Positions 47,201-57,034 of a DNA stretch of 60,000 bases are shown in pieces. How positions within the stretch are numbered: position 1 is the first letter of the stretch; every line of letters starts with the position of its first letter. The position numbers and the translations under genes were made by a program. Origin of the DNA: Cristatella mucedo. Lineage: Eukaryota; Bryozoa; Phylactolaemata; Cristatellidae. The DNA is taken from NCBI GenBank assembly GCA_009760855.2, contig WPIO01000169.1, positions 434,001 to 494,000 on the forward strand, written 5' to 3'. The notes below the pieces were generated by a model, which worked only from the letters and a program-made list of their open reading frames with translations, was not told the origin of the DNA and made no database searches.

Positions 47201-47616
47201 ATTTCCAACAACATGCGGATGACATGAACATGATTAGTAATCCATTTAATATCCATTCCTATGATGCGCCTGATGAATTTCAACTAGAAATAATCGACAT
47301 TCATAATGTATGCAATTTAAAAACTGCTTACGATCAGCATGACCTTGTTACCTTGTATAAGCAGTATGTTTCATCAGAGTCTTTTCCTAACCTAGCCAAA
47401 CATGCTCGCATGTATATTGCACTTTTTGACAGCAAATATTGCTGTGAACTGCTTTTTTTCAGACTGAAAAATGTGAAAAGAAAGACTCGATCCGTTCTCA
47501 CAGATGAACAGTTATCAGGAATCCTTAGAATTGCAACATCCACCGTTGCAGCAGCTGTCGACTTTTTATGCGAACAGAAACTATGCCAAACATCTCATTG
47601 ATGCCTGCAGTGCAGA
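44224..47616 (+). pseudogene. hAT transposase (GTF2IRD2/ZBED-like), broken by a LINE
   Basis: The N-terminal part (44,224-44,652) has FKASWTVDYFVMERFGRIMC and a CxxC...H finger (MCLICQ...STKHGDRY), then VSFLITEAVVKRG. A run of nine G near 44,562 and later stops break it. TDGAPSMTGRHNKFVSLM at about 44,966-45,020 holds a catalytic-region Asp, and LCAKVLSMQHVMDDIV follows. After the inserted LINE the frame resumes at 46,718 with VNVIRSRALNHRQ, then RVRWLSRANMLATLWSLRD, a stop at about 46,898, and a long open stretch 46,933-47,601. That stretch ends with the dimerisation block YCCELLFFRLKNVKRKTRS and LTDEQLSGILRIATST. Such transposases gave rise to vertebrate GTF2IRD2 and ZBED-type genes. This copy is dead. 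Confidence 0.88.
45133..46712 (+). mobile_element. LINE family A copy inserted in the hAT transposase
   Basis: Both junctions are visible: hAT coding sequence stops at ...gtttcagcag (45,132) and resumes after the LINE's ATT tail. 'agcag' at 45,128-45,132 and 46,713-46,717 is a likely 5-bp target duplication. Coding pieces are ADQLNSYIETSHLASKFQSGF, LLDLSAAFDTIDHKVLLERL, FRSYLSGRLQSVDVNGQ (to 45,508), a 2-nt insertion, [11 protein letters not shown] (partly) and the intact catalytic box FYADDTQLY near 45,610, then the C-terminal block (45,993-46,436). The 3' hairpin at 46,643-46,685 and the tail (ATT)n at 46,692-46,712 are clean. It is 5'-truncated within the reverse transcriptase. This is the best-preserved family A copy in the window. 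Confidence 0.92.
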
Positions 47617-48059
47617 AGACATCGAATACCTGGGGCATTTAATTAATCCGAAGACATTATTATTATGTGAGTTCATGTCATGTAATTTTGTAAATTTTAC
47701 AACTTTCTATCTTTATGTTATAAGAAGGAAAATCAAAAAGGAAAAGATTGACCATGATATCTATCGAAGTATTTTCCAGGACACATGATTCAATTTGTAT
47801 TATGTATTATTTTTCAATATAATTATGTTAAAAAATACTATTGTATCGTGGTTCATTTATTGGGTATAATAGTAATAGTCATACTAAATTACGATCTTAT
47901 TTTGTGATGTGGTCAACTACGCCAATTTACACGTGGCCCCGGACCTTTTAACTTTTTTGAAATGTGGCAGCCACAACGCAAAAAGGTTGTACAACCCTGC
48001 ATTACAACGTGTAACAGCAGCCCAATGACGACACATACTAATAGAGACTTTATTTATTT

Positions 48060-49105
48060 CAAAAAACAAAATAAATTTGCCTAGATGCACAGTCGTTATT
48101 TAAGAGGAAAGAAAGAAGCATAAGATAATGCAAACTGAATTGTCGAATATTTAAAAGAAGAGAGTTAAATATTCCTTCTCAAGCACAAGTAGAGGCATGC
48201 ATAAATACACAAACATACAGAAATACACTCACATGCACACACTCAAGCTCATACACTAATGTGAAAATGCTCAATTAAAGCTAAGTAAAGATATTACCAT
48301 TCATAGCAACTCACAGTAAAATAATATGGCAACAGAGCAGTCCGCACCAACTCCGGCTGCTTTGTGGTTTATATAGTTCCGAAAATGCTAGTGTTGAAAC
48401 CGGATCTAGCCACATGACTCATTGGCTAGTCGAGTTTTTGGACCGCCCCGATGCTCCCGAATTGGCAACACGTTTGATCTTGCATCATCTTCTAGACTTT
48501 AAGGCGTCTGATAGTTTCAATCAACATTACTTGCCTTCTAACGAACACAGACGTAGAGAGAGTTGCTCGAGGAAGTATTAACGTAAAATCTCCCCTATAA
48601 AATGCCTCATTTATAAAGCTGCAGAAAGGCTTAACAGCTTTCACGGAATTATAATGCCTGCTATAATAGATGGGTTGTAGCAGCGTTAATCACACTTAGA
48701 ATGGGTACCCTATGCCGTGAGCATGGCAAACTATGGCTATCGAGCGTTTTTACAATCAACGATTCCAAATTAAATTTGAAAACTTCCATTTAACTTTCAG
48801 CTAAATAGAAAAAACTCAACTTTACTGTTTTCTGCAAGGCACGGCAATCGGACACCTGAATTTATCAGAAGCGCCAGAACTCGAGCTAATTCGACTTTAA
48901 ATTAAAATTGAGAAGTCCTCTAAAACAGCGAAAATAGTTTAATACAGGTTTGCTATTTTTTTTTATCTAAATACAAATTTACTATGCGCTATGGTTTACT
49001 TCATTGATCCTGTGCTAATACAGCAACGGCATCAACATAAACGTTAACAAAATGTTTACCTTGACAATTATACTGTCTCTTATAATGGTTCCTGGAACAG
49101 TTATT
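48060..49105. other. no supported gene (1.0 kb)
   Basis: This is presumably the upstream flank of peptide-gene copy 5 (reverse strand). AT-rich, no open frame of note and no recognised repeat. A CA-containing stretch near 48,200-48,250 is short and imperfect. Confidence 0.55.
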
Positions 49106-49109
49106 TTGT

Positions 49110-49890
49110 TTTAATTCTAAAAGTAGAAGAAATGTATTGCAGTTGTGCTTACCATTTAATTGCAAACATTTCTTAGGGAATCGGGCTTGTTAACCGATTA
49201 ATGAGACGCAGGAGTGATTGTAATCGGTGAGGCACATATGTAGCTATAAAAAGTGAGTGACACAACCTTAAAGTCGAAGCCCTGCTTGATCGGGAGCCAG
49301 TGCATGTCGACGACAAGTGCTGTGATGAAACAATGGCTAAGCTGATGGCAGAGAGCGTTGCTGCAGAGTGTTGCACCTACTGAAAGCACCTGATTGCACA
49401 CACGAGGAGTTAAGAAAGCCGTGTTTTACAGAAGTTGAAACGGGATGTAATGAATTCATGGACCTATCTTTGGCCTTCACCCCACAGCCAATTTCCAACG
49501 CTGGCAGCAGAAGGAAAGCTTTCGAATATTATTGGGGTTCTCTCAATCTTTTGCTTTTACGTCCACAAAATCGTTCTCTGTTAGTGACTATGCTTGCACC
49601 ATGCTTCTGATGAAGAGTTTAACATGTGACCATGAGTTTATGCTTTGCCTGGCAATTGGCTATGCCACTTAGAAATTTTTACAGTGACGATAATGTTGCC
49701 TGCTTTTTACCTCCAGTCGTAAAATAGCCCTAGAGGCATATTTTCTGTATATAGTTGGTCAAATTTTTATTAAAATAATGAAAAATCTTGGTAGTTTTAC
49801 TCCTGGTTACGATTCTTCTTTGTGATGCTAATGATACTTCAGCATCGAAATGTATAATGAACTGTTCTGGTTGTAGCTTAGCTATCGGAA
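49110..49890 (-). repeat. inverted copy of 20.74-21.67 kb
   Basis: Reverse-complement similarity with 20,740-21,670, including the LINE A fragment (49,165-49,430 reverse, encoding the ADMHWLPIKQGFDFKVVSLTF block) and the flanking non-LINE sequence on both sides. The LINE fragment here keeps a more readable HWLP motif than its partner. Confidence 0.75.
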
Positions 49891-51044
49891 CCACTCCAAC
49901 ACCAGGTGAAGAATCGCACAACATGCTATTCAGACTACAATCGTGTAGTCGTACCTCTTACTTCACCCTCAACGGACAATACGACCGTCATTTACAACAA
50001 CCTTGTCACTGTCCATGTGCTTCACGTATGCCACGAGGTTCAAGCCCATGAATTCGGTTATTATTTACGGCTTTATATTAATGATTAAATAATGAATGAA
50101 CGCTAATTTAAAAAAGTGATTAATAAATTGAAAATTATTTAAAAAATATATGAATGGGTTTTGAATTTATTGTTGCTGCAAGATTTTGCACGTGCATTTC
50201 CATGAAAACCGATTTTCCAGTTAAAGAATTAAAAAGTATCACCGAAACCTGGCGTTTGTTCCTCTGCTTAGGATTTGATTCTACTCTCCCTAGAAGTCCG
50301 TAAAGTAACGATTAAGTTCTCAAATTAGCTGCAGGTGTCCTAAAGACCTTTCGTGCAGTGCAAAGACTACTAGCCGCAGCTCTAGGATTCCCGAAAAGGT
50401 ATGTACTCTCTAGGATTTTCATTCGCTTAAAACGACTACTCAGTACGATGCTCGTCAAGTTGTTACCACTCATGGAGAACTACGTTTTTAGCATCCAAGT
50501 TCAATTGTTTAATATTAAATCAAAATAATCCCAGTAACGTTCACCTGATTAAATAGCTTCAATTACTTTTTCGGCGCTTTTGGCATGGCTTTTGCCAAAG
50601 CTTCAGTTTAGCAAGAATCCCCATAGCAACATTTGCATTGGTCTACGAAACAATCAGTTCCTTGCTATTTACGTAGATGGCGAGCTATGGTCAAATTAAG
50701 TTTTCTGAGCCCCTTAACACTGCCGTTATTCCTGCTTCGGTTAGTGTACACCCACGTATCATTGTCGCAAGCATGTACAAGCAGGTCCGTGTGATAAAAC
50801 ACAAACCGCTATCACCAGTAAGAGCACTCACTAGAAAGTAAAGTGGCGCTATAAAATAGACGGTTCAGAGTGTGCCTACAAAGCTGGGTACTCTATTGCA
50901 TAATAACCTTACTATTCTGCTTACATTATTAACCAAAAATAGCTCAGACGGGAAGCCGTTAAGCTCAAGCTCAAATAGCCCGAGTTCAATTGCCTTCTGT
51001 TGCATTAGTGCGACTAAAATACACGTATATATAAAATAAAACAT

Positions 51045-51180
51045 ACGATTCGCTTGTATAGCGCCCCAAGAGAACGTAATCTCTATCCAGGCGCTTTACA
51101 TATGCATCCGGGCTTGAGCCCACCACTTCAGCCAGACCTGTGTCGTGCACGAGCACCTTAAACGCTGGGCTAAACCAGCT
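51045..51180 (-). mobile_element. tRNA-SINE (SINE-2) unique to the right arm
   Basis: On the reverse strand: head with TTTAGCCCAGCGTTTAAGGTGC, B box 'gggctcaagcccg', then the tail 'gtaaagcgcctggatagagatt...ctcttggggcgc', which is very close to LINE A's 3' hairpin. Of the SINE-2 copies this shows the LINE-type tail best. Confidence 0.85.
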
Positions 51181-51769
51181 CACAGCCGTAGAATAATTGA
51201 AAGCTTCCATCTAATGATACTAAACAGTGATCAATTACTTGATGACGCATTAAAAATCACTTTATTCGCTTTTAAACACGTATGTGTCTGCAGAGTGACT
51301 ACCAAGCAAGCCGCTCGCTATTGGAAGTAATTCTGAGTTACTGTCATTCCAGATCGGCCCAATTTGCACCAGTCTTGGGTCTGCAGAGCGTTCTAACGAT
51401 ATTGCCAATACAGTGGCATGAATTTACCTATGCAACTTTTTAAGTACTCCTGAATAAAGATTTTATCAATTTAAATTTTTCCACAACTAGAAGGACTAAG
51501 CTCAAAATGGTTAACATCTGTGAAGCACGATGTTTGCAGCACAAGCCTGATATGTGCTCGATATTTTTGTTTCCTTGAAAGTACGATTGAGCTGGTGGTG
51601 TAATTTTCTAGAATTTTAAAACCTACAAGGCAGTTATGATTTGTCGAGCTGAGTTTAATGTGCTTGAAATATGTTTCAAACTAAATGCCCGATCTCTCAG
51701 CTAGCAGCGAAAGGTATTACACCACCAAGGATAAAATAGCTTAAAATCTGTAATAAATTTCCAATTCTT

Positions 51770-51900
51770 TAATAATAATAATAACCATGCACTTGATAAT
51801 GCGCCCTGTGAGAACTTAATCGCTTTCCAGGTGCTTTACAATTGCTACAAATGGAAACATGATTGAATGGTGAGTAATATCATGCTTGATAAACAAGCCT
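51770..51900 (-). mobile_element. LINE A 3'-end fragment
   Basis: AAT repeats (51,771-51,783), then the hairpin (gcgccctgtgagaacttaatcgctttccaggtgc) and part of the 3' UTR on the reverse strand. The left arm has only a remnant of a similar tail at 36,320-36,365 in a related position. Confidence 0.7.
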
Positions 51901-52149
51901 TTCAGATGATTAGGTTTTACTGCAAAAAAGACGGTAGCAATTGCAGCCAGAAGGACTCTACTTAACATGTAAATGCGGTAAATCTTATATCCGTGTTTTT
52001 AGTGTAAGTTTGAGAGTTTCAAGCTTTAACCACTCAGAGACTTTGTAGGCCTAAGATCATCAAGGACACATTGTCTTGTATTCACGTTGATATAGCTACT
52101 AGTCAATGCTCACACAGTGGAGTCATTCTGCCCCCTGCCGCCAAAACTA

Positions 52150-52760
52150 AATGACTGTTAGGCGGAACCAGCGAATAAGAGTATAATGCATTAAATTTGA
52201 ATCCTTACCTGAGAGGCTGCTATATATATATCACCATGATTCCAACTGAGAATTATTCTTCGCAGTTCCTTAGTAGATGATGCAGAGATGCAATAAGAGA
52301 GAGTTATTATTGAAAGACACACCGATGTCATCAGTTTAGCAGGAAGAGTTTCTTCGGCAGTCGGCTGTGGAATTAAGCTCTATGCCAAGTAGCAATCGTT
52401 AGATTTCCTACAAGCTGTTACAAATTTAAAAGCTCATGCCTATTTGTTATGGATATGGTCTTGACATGTCACGATAGTAGTGATGTTACAATATAATCGC
52501 TTTTCATGTCTTTTCGCTTGCTAATTCCGTGGGAATTGCAACGCTTGGTGCTGATGCTTAAGTATAAGCTGCTAGAAATTAAATGAGGTCATTTTCAGAT
52601 TTCAACTCAAATCTGCGGTTTTTTACATTACGAATACTTTTTTCCTGGCCTAGACTATAAGCGAGGTCAAGCAGCACACGACGCTTGTGACATTTAGATT
52701 GAGTAATTCAATGCGATAAATATTGCTTACTACTAACTGCTGTTATCTCAAGCATGTCTG
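52150..52760 (-). repeat. inverted copy of part of unit 2/3 3' flank
   Basis: Reverse-complement of about 30,740-31,490: 'aatgcattaaatttgaatcc' type sequence (52,187; 31,460), 'gtgggaattgcaacgcttgg' (52,530; 31,120) and 'gagtaattcaatgcgataa' (52,701; 30,785). It shows that the inverted duplication took in the end of a peptide-gene unit as well. Confidence 0.75.
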
Positions 52761-54004
52761 ACTGCATCTGACTATAATCGTAAATACCACGCCACTTTCT
52801 CTGAATCACACATATTACCGACTTGGAGGTCGAAAATGAGTGAATTCAAATATCCTCTATTTCTGCAGCTCCTATATACGCATTAGCAATCGATGTGAGC
52901 GTTTTACAAATTTCAAGAATTTTACTAGCCACGGCTACAAGTTAGTGCACTAACCACTGCAGATTAATATGAATGACAATAATACGTTCGCTAAAGCGTC
53001 ATTAGACGACTTGGTCTCTTTCTAGGTGCTTCGCATTTGCCGCAAGCGAAGTCCAATCGAATGCTTAGTGGTAGCATAGTTCTCCGTAAAAGAACTTAAT
53101 TTACAAAGTTCTTAGGTTTGCAGATGGCTGCGTCACGTTCCCGGATAAAACCCGCATTTAAAAAAAATCTGAGTAAATAAAGAGCACGTTTACGTATATC
53201 TGCTGGCGCCTGGCTATCTGACAGAAATAGCAAGTAAAAGAATCTTTGAACTGTTCTAGCACCGTAGCTTTCTTCGTAGACGGCTAAAAGACCAAAGAAC
53301 CTAAAGAAGCTCTTAACTTTACTACCCGTATGGTCCGTGTTATATTAGCTGCAACGTAGTTCTTGATTAGTTCAGTTCCGGCTTGCTACTCACGTAAAGC
53401 GTGAGTACCGATACAGAATAACGTACTCGCCTAGATAAAAGTTTCTTAGTTGGGCGTTATTCGGCATGTCGTTAGGGATCCGTTTCCTGTTAGTCGCTGA
53501 ATGGTGCTCCATAATGATATGTCTCTTTAATGTCTCTAGCTTACCACATAGCCGCACACTCCGTGGGTGATCGCAATTGTTGTTTACGGACCATCCTAGC
53601 GGTCGGCTATAAATTTTCATCACCTGTTGGTATGCTCCTGAACAAATCATAGACTTATGCATTTATCTGAATGAGATTTTCTAAGCACCTAAATGAGCAG
53701 TCTTCAGGTATGTTGGTTAGTATACCACAAATTGGCTCTTATCAGGGATGGTGCTTGAAGGTAAATTCAAACGCTTTCGCAAACTTGATGGCGGTTAAAA
53801 CTCGTGGGAAGATACTTGCATTTCCTTATTCGCAGTCCTTTCCCAAGAACCTACAGCGTAATGGTTTCATTGTCCTTTGATTACGTAATATGCAGAACAG
53901 AAATTGCTAACTTGAACTAGCTTGCCTGGTTTTCACCACAGATGTAGCGTGGATGCTTACTTAGCGTGCATTATATCTTATTACTACGATAACATTTCAG
54001 AAAA

Positions 54005-54548
54005 ATGAAGATTATCGCTGTCGTCATCATGGCCGTACTGATGATAAGCCTGGTAAAGTCTGCCGTAAGTTAAAGTCTGCAGAGGTGAACTAAACACGTT
54101 GACTACTGACAGTATGATATATTGCTTAGCTTGTACTAAGTAAGCTATGTGAGCTACAAAATCTAAACTTTTCCAAGCCAAAAATCCAAAGCATTCAAGT
54201 TAATTTTCCTTGCAATTGAAATAGTTTTGTCGCACCGAGCCGTGACTTAGTTTTGCATGACATCTTTATTTCAGAGTTTTGAGAAAACAACTGACCTGAG
54301 CCCAGAGCAGCTTGCTGAAATGGAAGAAGCTTTTAGAGGTAACTTTACCTCGAACGCGAGATCAACTGCACTCGCTGCAGCTCTTTCCTTTTCATTTTCG
54401 TGCCGCGATGTTAACTTGATAAATAACGAGGTTCTGCTACTTATAACTTTCAGAATACGATGACAACGAGAAGAGATTTTTGGGAACCCTACTGAAACTG
54501 CTCTGGAAGGCGGTTCCCACGATTGTCAAAGCAGTGAAACATCAATAG
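54005..54548 (+). CDS. secreted precursor of a short cationic amphipathic peptide (copy 4, intact)
   Basis: Three exons with canonical borders: exon 1 54,005-54,064 (donor GTAAGT, phase 0), exon 2 54,275-54,338 (CAG acceptor, GTAACT donor, phase 1), exon 3 54,454-54,548 (CAG acceptor, TAG stop). The product is 72 residues. Residues 1-20 are a signal peptide (MKIIAVVIMAVLMISLVKS and Ala). About residues 21-47 are an acidic propeptide with SFEKTTDLSPEQLAEMEEAF and EYDDNE. Lys-Arg at 48-49 is a likely processing site. The last 23 residues begin FLG, have one Trp, a central Pro and regularly spaced Lys, and end KHQ, so a helix would be amphipathic and positive. AATAAA is at 54,601. The layout is that of antimicrobial or venom-type lytic peptide precursors; I recognise no named family. 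Introns are 210 and 115 nt. Forward reading through intron 2 hits a frame change, so splicing is needed. Confidence 0.75.
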
Positions 54549-54925
54549 TTGGCGACGATACATCTAATCACCGTCAATGAGTTTCAGTGCTATCAATACA
54601 AATAAATTGTCGTTCAGATGACGTAGAAAGTTACGGTTTTGGCATATGTAAATATTTAAAGCTACATATTTTGATTACACGAGGTAACAAATCTAAAGAA
54701 AAACGACACCAGTAATAATAACTGTTTAGAAGATGGCTGCTTATGAAAATGTACTAGACTGCAATGCGTTCAGCCTTAGAGAACACATCTGAGTTCTTGT
54801 TAATGCAAAGGTGTAGAAATTGCTTGCAGTTAATTGCAAATATTCTTTTAGAAAACAGCAACTTTACTACACACGGTGACGTCTTAATCACTCCGTTAGA
54901 GGATACTATCACTAAGATCTGGTTA

Positions 54926-54983
54926 ATATAATATATATACACATATATTTATATATACATATATATATATATATCTATATACA

Positions 54984-55016
<33 letters not shown>

Positions 55017-55038
55017 ACATATATATTTATATATATAG
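54926..55038. repeat. TA-rich microsatellite
   Basis: Interrupted TA/TATTTA repeats at the place of the TA/CA tracts in units 1-3. Its right edge is the junction of the 1.3-kb deletion relative to unit 3. Confidence 0.95.
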
Positions 55039-55859
55039 CTCCTGTTTAGCCTTATCAGCCATTTAGTTTCGACCGTATTGAGCAGGAGAACTCCGCCGTG
55101 TGAGCATCAACTTGAGGTGATATCAACGTAGTTAAACGACAATGTATCCTTGACGATATTAGGCCTGCAGTAATGCTATGCGGTTAAAGTTTGAAATGCT
55201 CAAACTTATACTAAATACAGGGATATAAGATTTACCGCATTTACATGTTAATTCGAGCTTCTTTCTCGCAGCGATCTCTACCATCTTTTCTGCAGTAAGA
55301 TTTAATAATCTGAAAGACTTGTTTATCAAGCATGATATTACTCACCATTCTATGGCGTTGGCATTTGGAGTTATAGTTGAGTTATCGTAGCGAACAGCAC
55401 CGGACGCTTGTCGACGTGCAACACCACAAGTTTATATCATAACTCACCGGCTCAGGGCGAAGCACGACTCTCTTCGCCCCTCTCGCCAACGGCAGTGCCC
55501 CGCGACTCCCTTGTCACAACGATCGCCAATAGCACGTCCCGATCGCGTACCACATCGAGTGTCACAGCCCACTCGTACAACGATCAAGAGTAGTGTCATC
55601 AATTAAGTGAAACCACATATGCCCGCCTGATCTGGAGATCAATCCGTGACGTAGCCAGAGCAGCAAGCAGCTGTTCTTCTCCACTGCTTTGACAACGAGA
55701 AGGCCAAACAGTAAGCACACAGTCCTCATCTCGCCGGTGGAGAAATGTGGAGAAAGAAGCCGAGACCGCAACGTGTTGGTTAGATTTTTGTTCAACTTGT
55801 TGAAGTCCAGAAGTTAAGCGCTTGTTAAAAAAGCTTCAGATCCAATCTGGAGAGCTTGC

Positions 55860-57030
55860 TAGGTCGTTGCCTTAACAACCATGGCCTGTGGAGTCCCTCA
55901 AGGGTCTGTACTCGATCTCTTGCTGTTCTCCGTTTATACAGAACCTCTGGGAAAAGTGATTAAGGCCTATGGAATAGGATATCACTTATATGCTGACGAT
56001 ACTCAGTTGTATTTGTCATTCAAACCGTCGGAATCTGCTGCAGCAACTGAGAAACTGAATGCTTGACTTGCCGATATTCGATCCTGGATATTGGAAAACT
56101 TTCTGAAATTAAATGAAGATAAAACTGAACTGCTGCTCATAGGACACCCTAAGCGTGTAGCTGGATTACAAGGCTTTGCTGTTCAAATAGGTGATTCTAT
56201 TGTGCGACCTTCACCACGTGCTCGTAATCTAGGTGTCGTGTTCAACAGCTGCCTCAATTTCAAAAGCTTCATTCAGAAGACTGCCTCTACAGCTAGCTAT
56301 CACATCCGATCCCTATCCAACATTAGAAGCTGTCTCCCACAGTGGCTTGTAAAAAACGCAACTAGATCTTTAGGTCTGTCTCGGCTTGATTACTGTAATT
56401 CCCTTTTGGCTGAGCTGCCAAAGAAAGCTATTATGCCACTGCAGCGGACTATGAATATGGCTGCAAGGCTGGTCTTCAAGTCCCAGCGGTTTGAGCACGT
56501 GTCACCTCCGCTGAAAGAGCTAGGATGGTTTCCGGTGGAGTAAAGGATATAGAGCTAAGTTCTTACGCTGACCCACAAGGCCCGCCACGGCTTGGCTCCT
56601 TCGTACCTAGCTGAACTGCTGCATCAGTTTCAGCCTGTTTGCGCCCTCAGGTCCAGTGTGGACAATAAATTAGCTGTCCCATTCCTTCGCTTAAGGACAG
56701 TTGGCGACAGAAGCATTAGCTCTGCAGTTCCTAGACTGTGGAACTCGCTTCCACAATTTTTACGCAACGACATCTACTCTCCAACTGCCGACTATGGCAC
56801 ATCTTTTTCAGCGGTCCTGAACTGCTACTTCCATGCTACTCACTAACTCAACTGCTCTCCTGACTCTGCTATGCTTCCCAATTTCTCTTTGTTGCGTGAG
56901 ACAAAGCCTGTTGGCTACCGAATGCGTACCGAAAGCCGCTTAGGCTGTGAGTGGGCTATACAAAACTCTCCTGCGTAACACCCACATGGTTTTTATGACT
57001 TTGTGGAGTTACTGACGGAGATACATTATT
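55860..57030 (+). mobile_element. best LINE family B copy (RT C-terminal half)
   Basis: One reading frame is open apart from stops at 56,064, 56,541 and about 56,550. It gives [20 protein letters not shown], the catalytic box [14 protein letters not shown] near 55,980, SWILENFLKLNEDKTELLLI, RARNLGVVFNSCLNFKSFI, LSRLDYCNSLLAELPKKAI, then YLAELLHQFQPVCALRS and PRLWNSLPQFLRNDIYSPTA. The intact YADD box and single frame suggest recent activity. The 3' part has FSLLRETKPVGYRMRTESRL and ends in 'gagttactgacggagatac'. CR1/L2-like reverse transcriptase, clearly distinct from family A. The 5' end lies near 55,860, truncated before the F-x-x-x-D box. Confidence 0.88.
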
Positions 57031-57034
57031 ACCT

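Larger units (their letters stand above)
43707..47999 (+). mobile_element. hAT DNA transposon with 8-bp target duplication
   Basis: The left end reads cagggttgtccaac and the right end, reversed, cagggttgtacaac (13 of 14 match). Both ends are followed internally by 'cgtggcccc(c)gg' type sequence. The flanks are the same 8 bp, cattacaa, at 43,699-43,706 and 48,000-48,007. Eight-base duplications and CAGGG-type ends are typical of the hAT superfamily. The element is about 2.7 kb once the LINE inside it is discounted. It landed in exon 1 of peptide-gene copy 5. Confidence 0.93.
43197..48053 (-). pseudogene. divergent secreted amphipathic-peptide gene, copy 5, exon 1 split by a hAT element
   Basis: Exon 3 (43,312 down to 43,197) starts after a TTTCTAG acceptor with the same (G)AA-TAC junction and phase as the other copies. 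It encodes EYNQAKR, then 31 residues rich in Lys, Ala, Leu and Ile ending Gly-Lys, a possible amidation signal. Exon 2 (43,469-43,418) is 52 nt, begins TFVKTPKLDAETE and ends in phase 1 at GTAAGG. Exon 1 lies in two pieces: 43,706-43,693 before donor GTGAGT, and 48,053-48,008 beyond the transposon. These total exactly 60 nt, the exon 1 length of all other copies, and encode a hydrophobic signal-like stretch. The codon at the start position (48,053-48,051) reads ATA, not ATG. AATAAA signals lie at 43,152-43,164 on the reverse strand. Exons 2 and 3 are undamaged, so inactivation may be recent. The function as a membrane-active peptide precursor is inferred. Confidence 0.72.
50030..52140 (-). repeat. 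right arm of the 2-kb inverted duplication
   Basis: Reverse-complement of 36,000-38,060. It carries a SINE-2 (51,045-51,180) and a short LINE A tail (about 51,770-51,900). The SINE is absent from the left arm at the matching position (near 36,990), so it inserted after the arms separated. Beyond 52,140 the reverse complement continues as a match to 30.7-31.5 kb. Confidence 0.85.
52790..55380 (+). repeat. peptide-gene unit 4, with internal deletion
   Basis: Nearly identical to 32.41-34.6 kb, then jumps from the microsatellite (about 55,037) straight to sequence matching 35.97-36.31 kb. About 1.3 kb present in unit 3 (including its SINE-2) is missing, with the breakpoint at the TA repeat. Confidence 0.85.

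Noticed and set aside
46933-47601. Domesticated host gene related to GTF2IRD2
   Set aside because: It lies inside a hAT element with terminal inverted repeats and target duplication, is preceded by stops, and is split by a LINE. It is simply a decayed transposase.
55408-55593. Ser/Thr-rich 61-codon frame in a locally GC-richer stretch
   Set aside because: No domain, no partner copy and no splice context. The base composition change is interesting but too short to support a gene.
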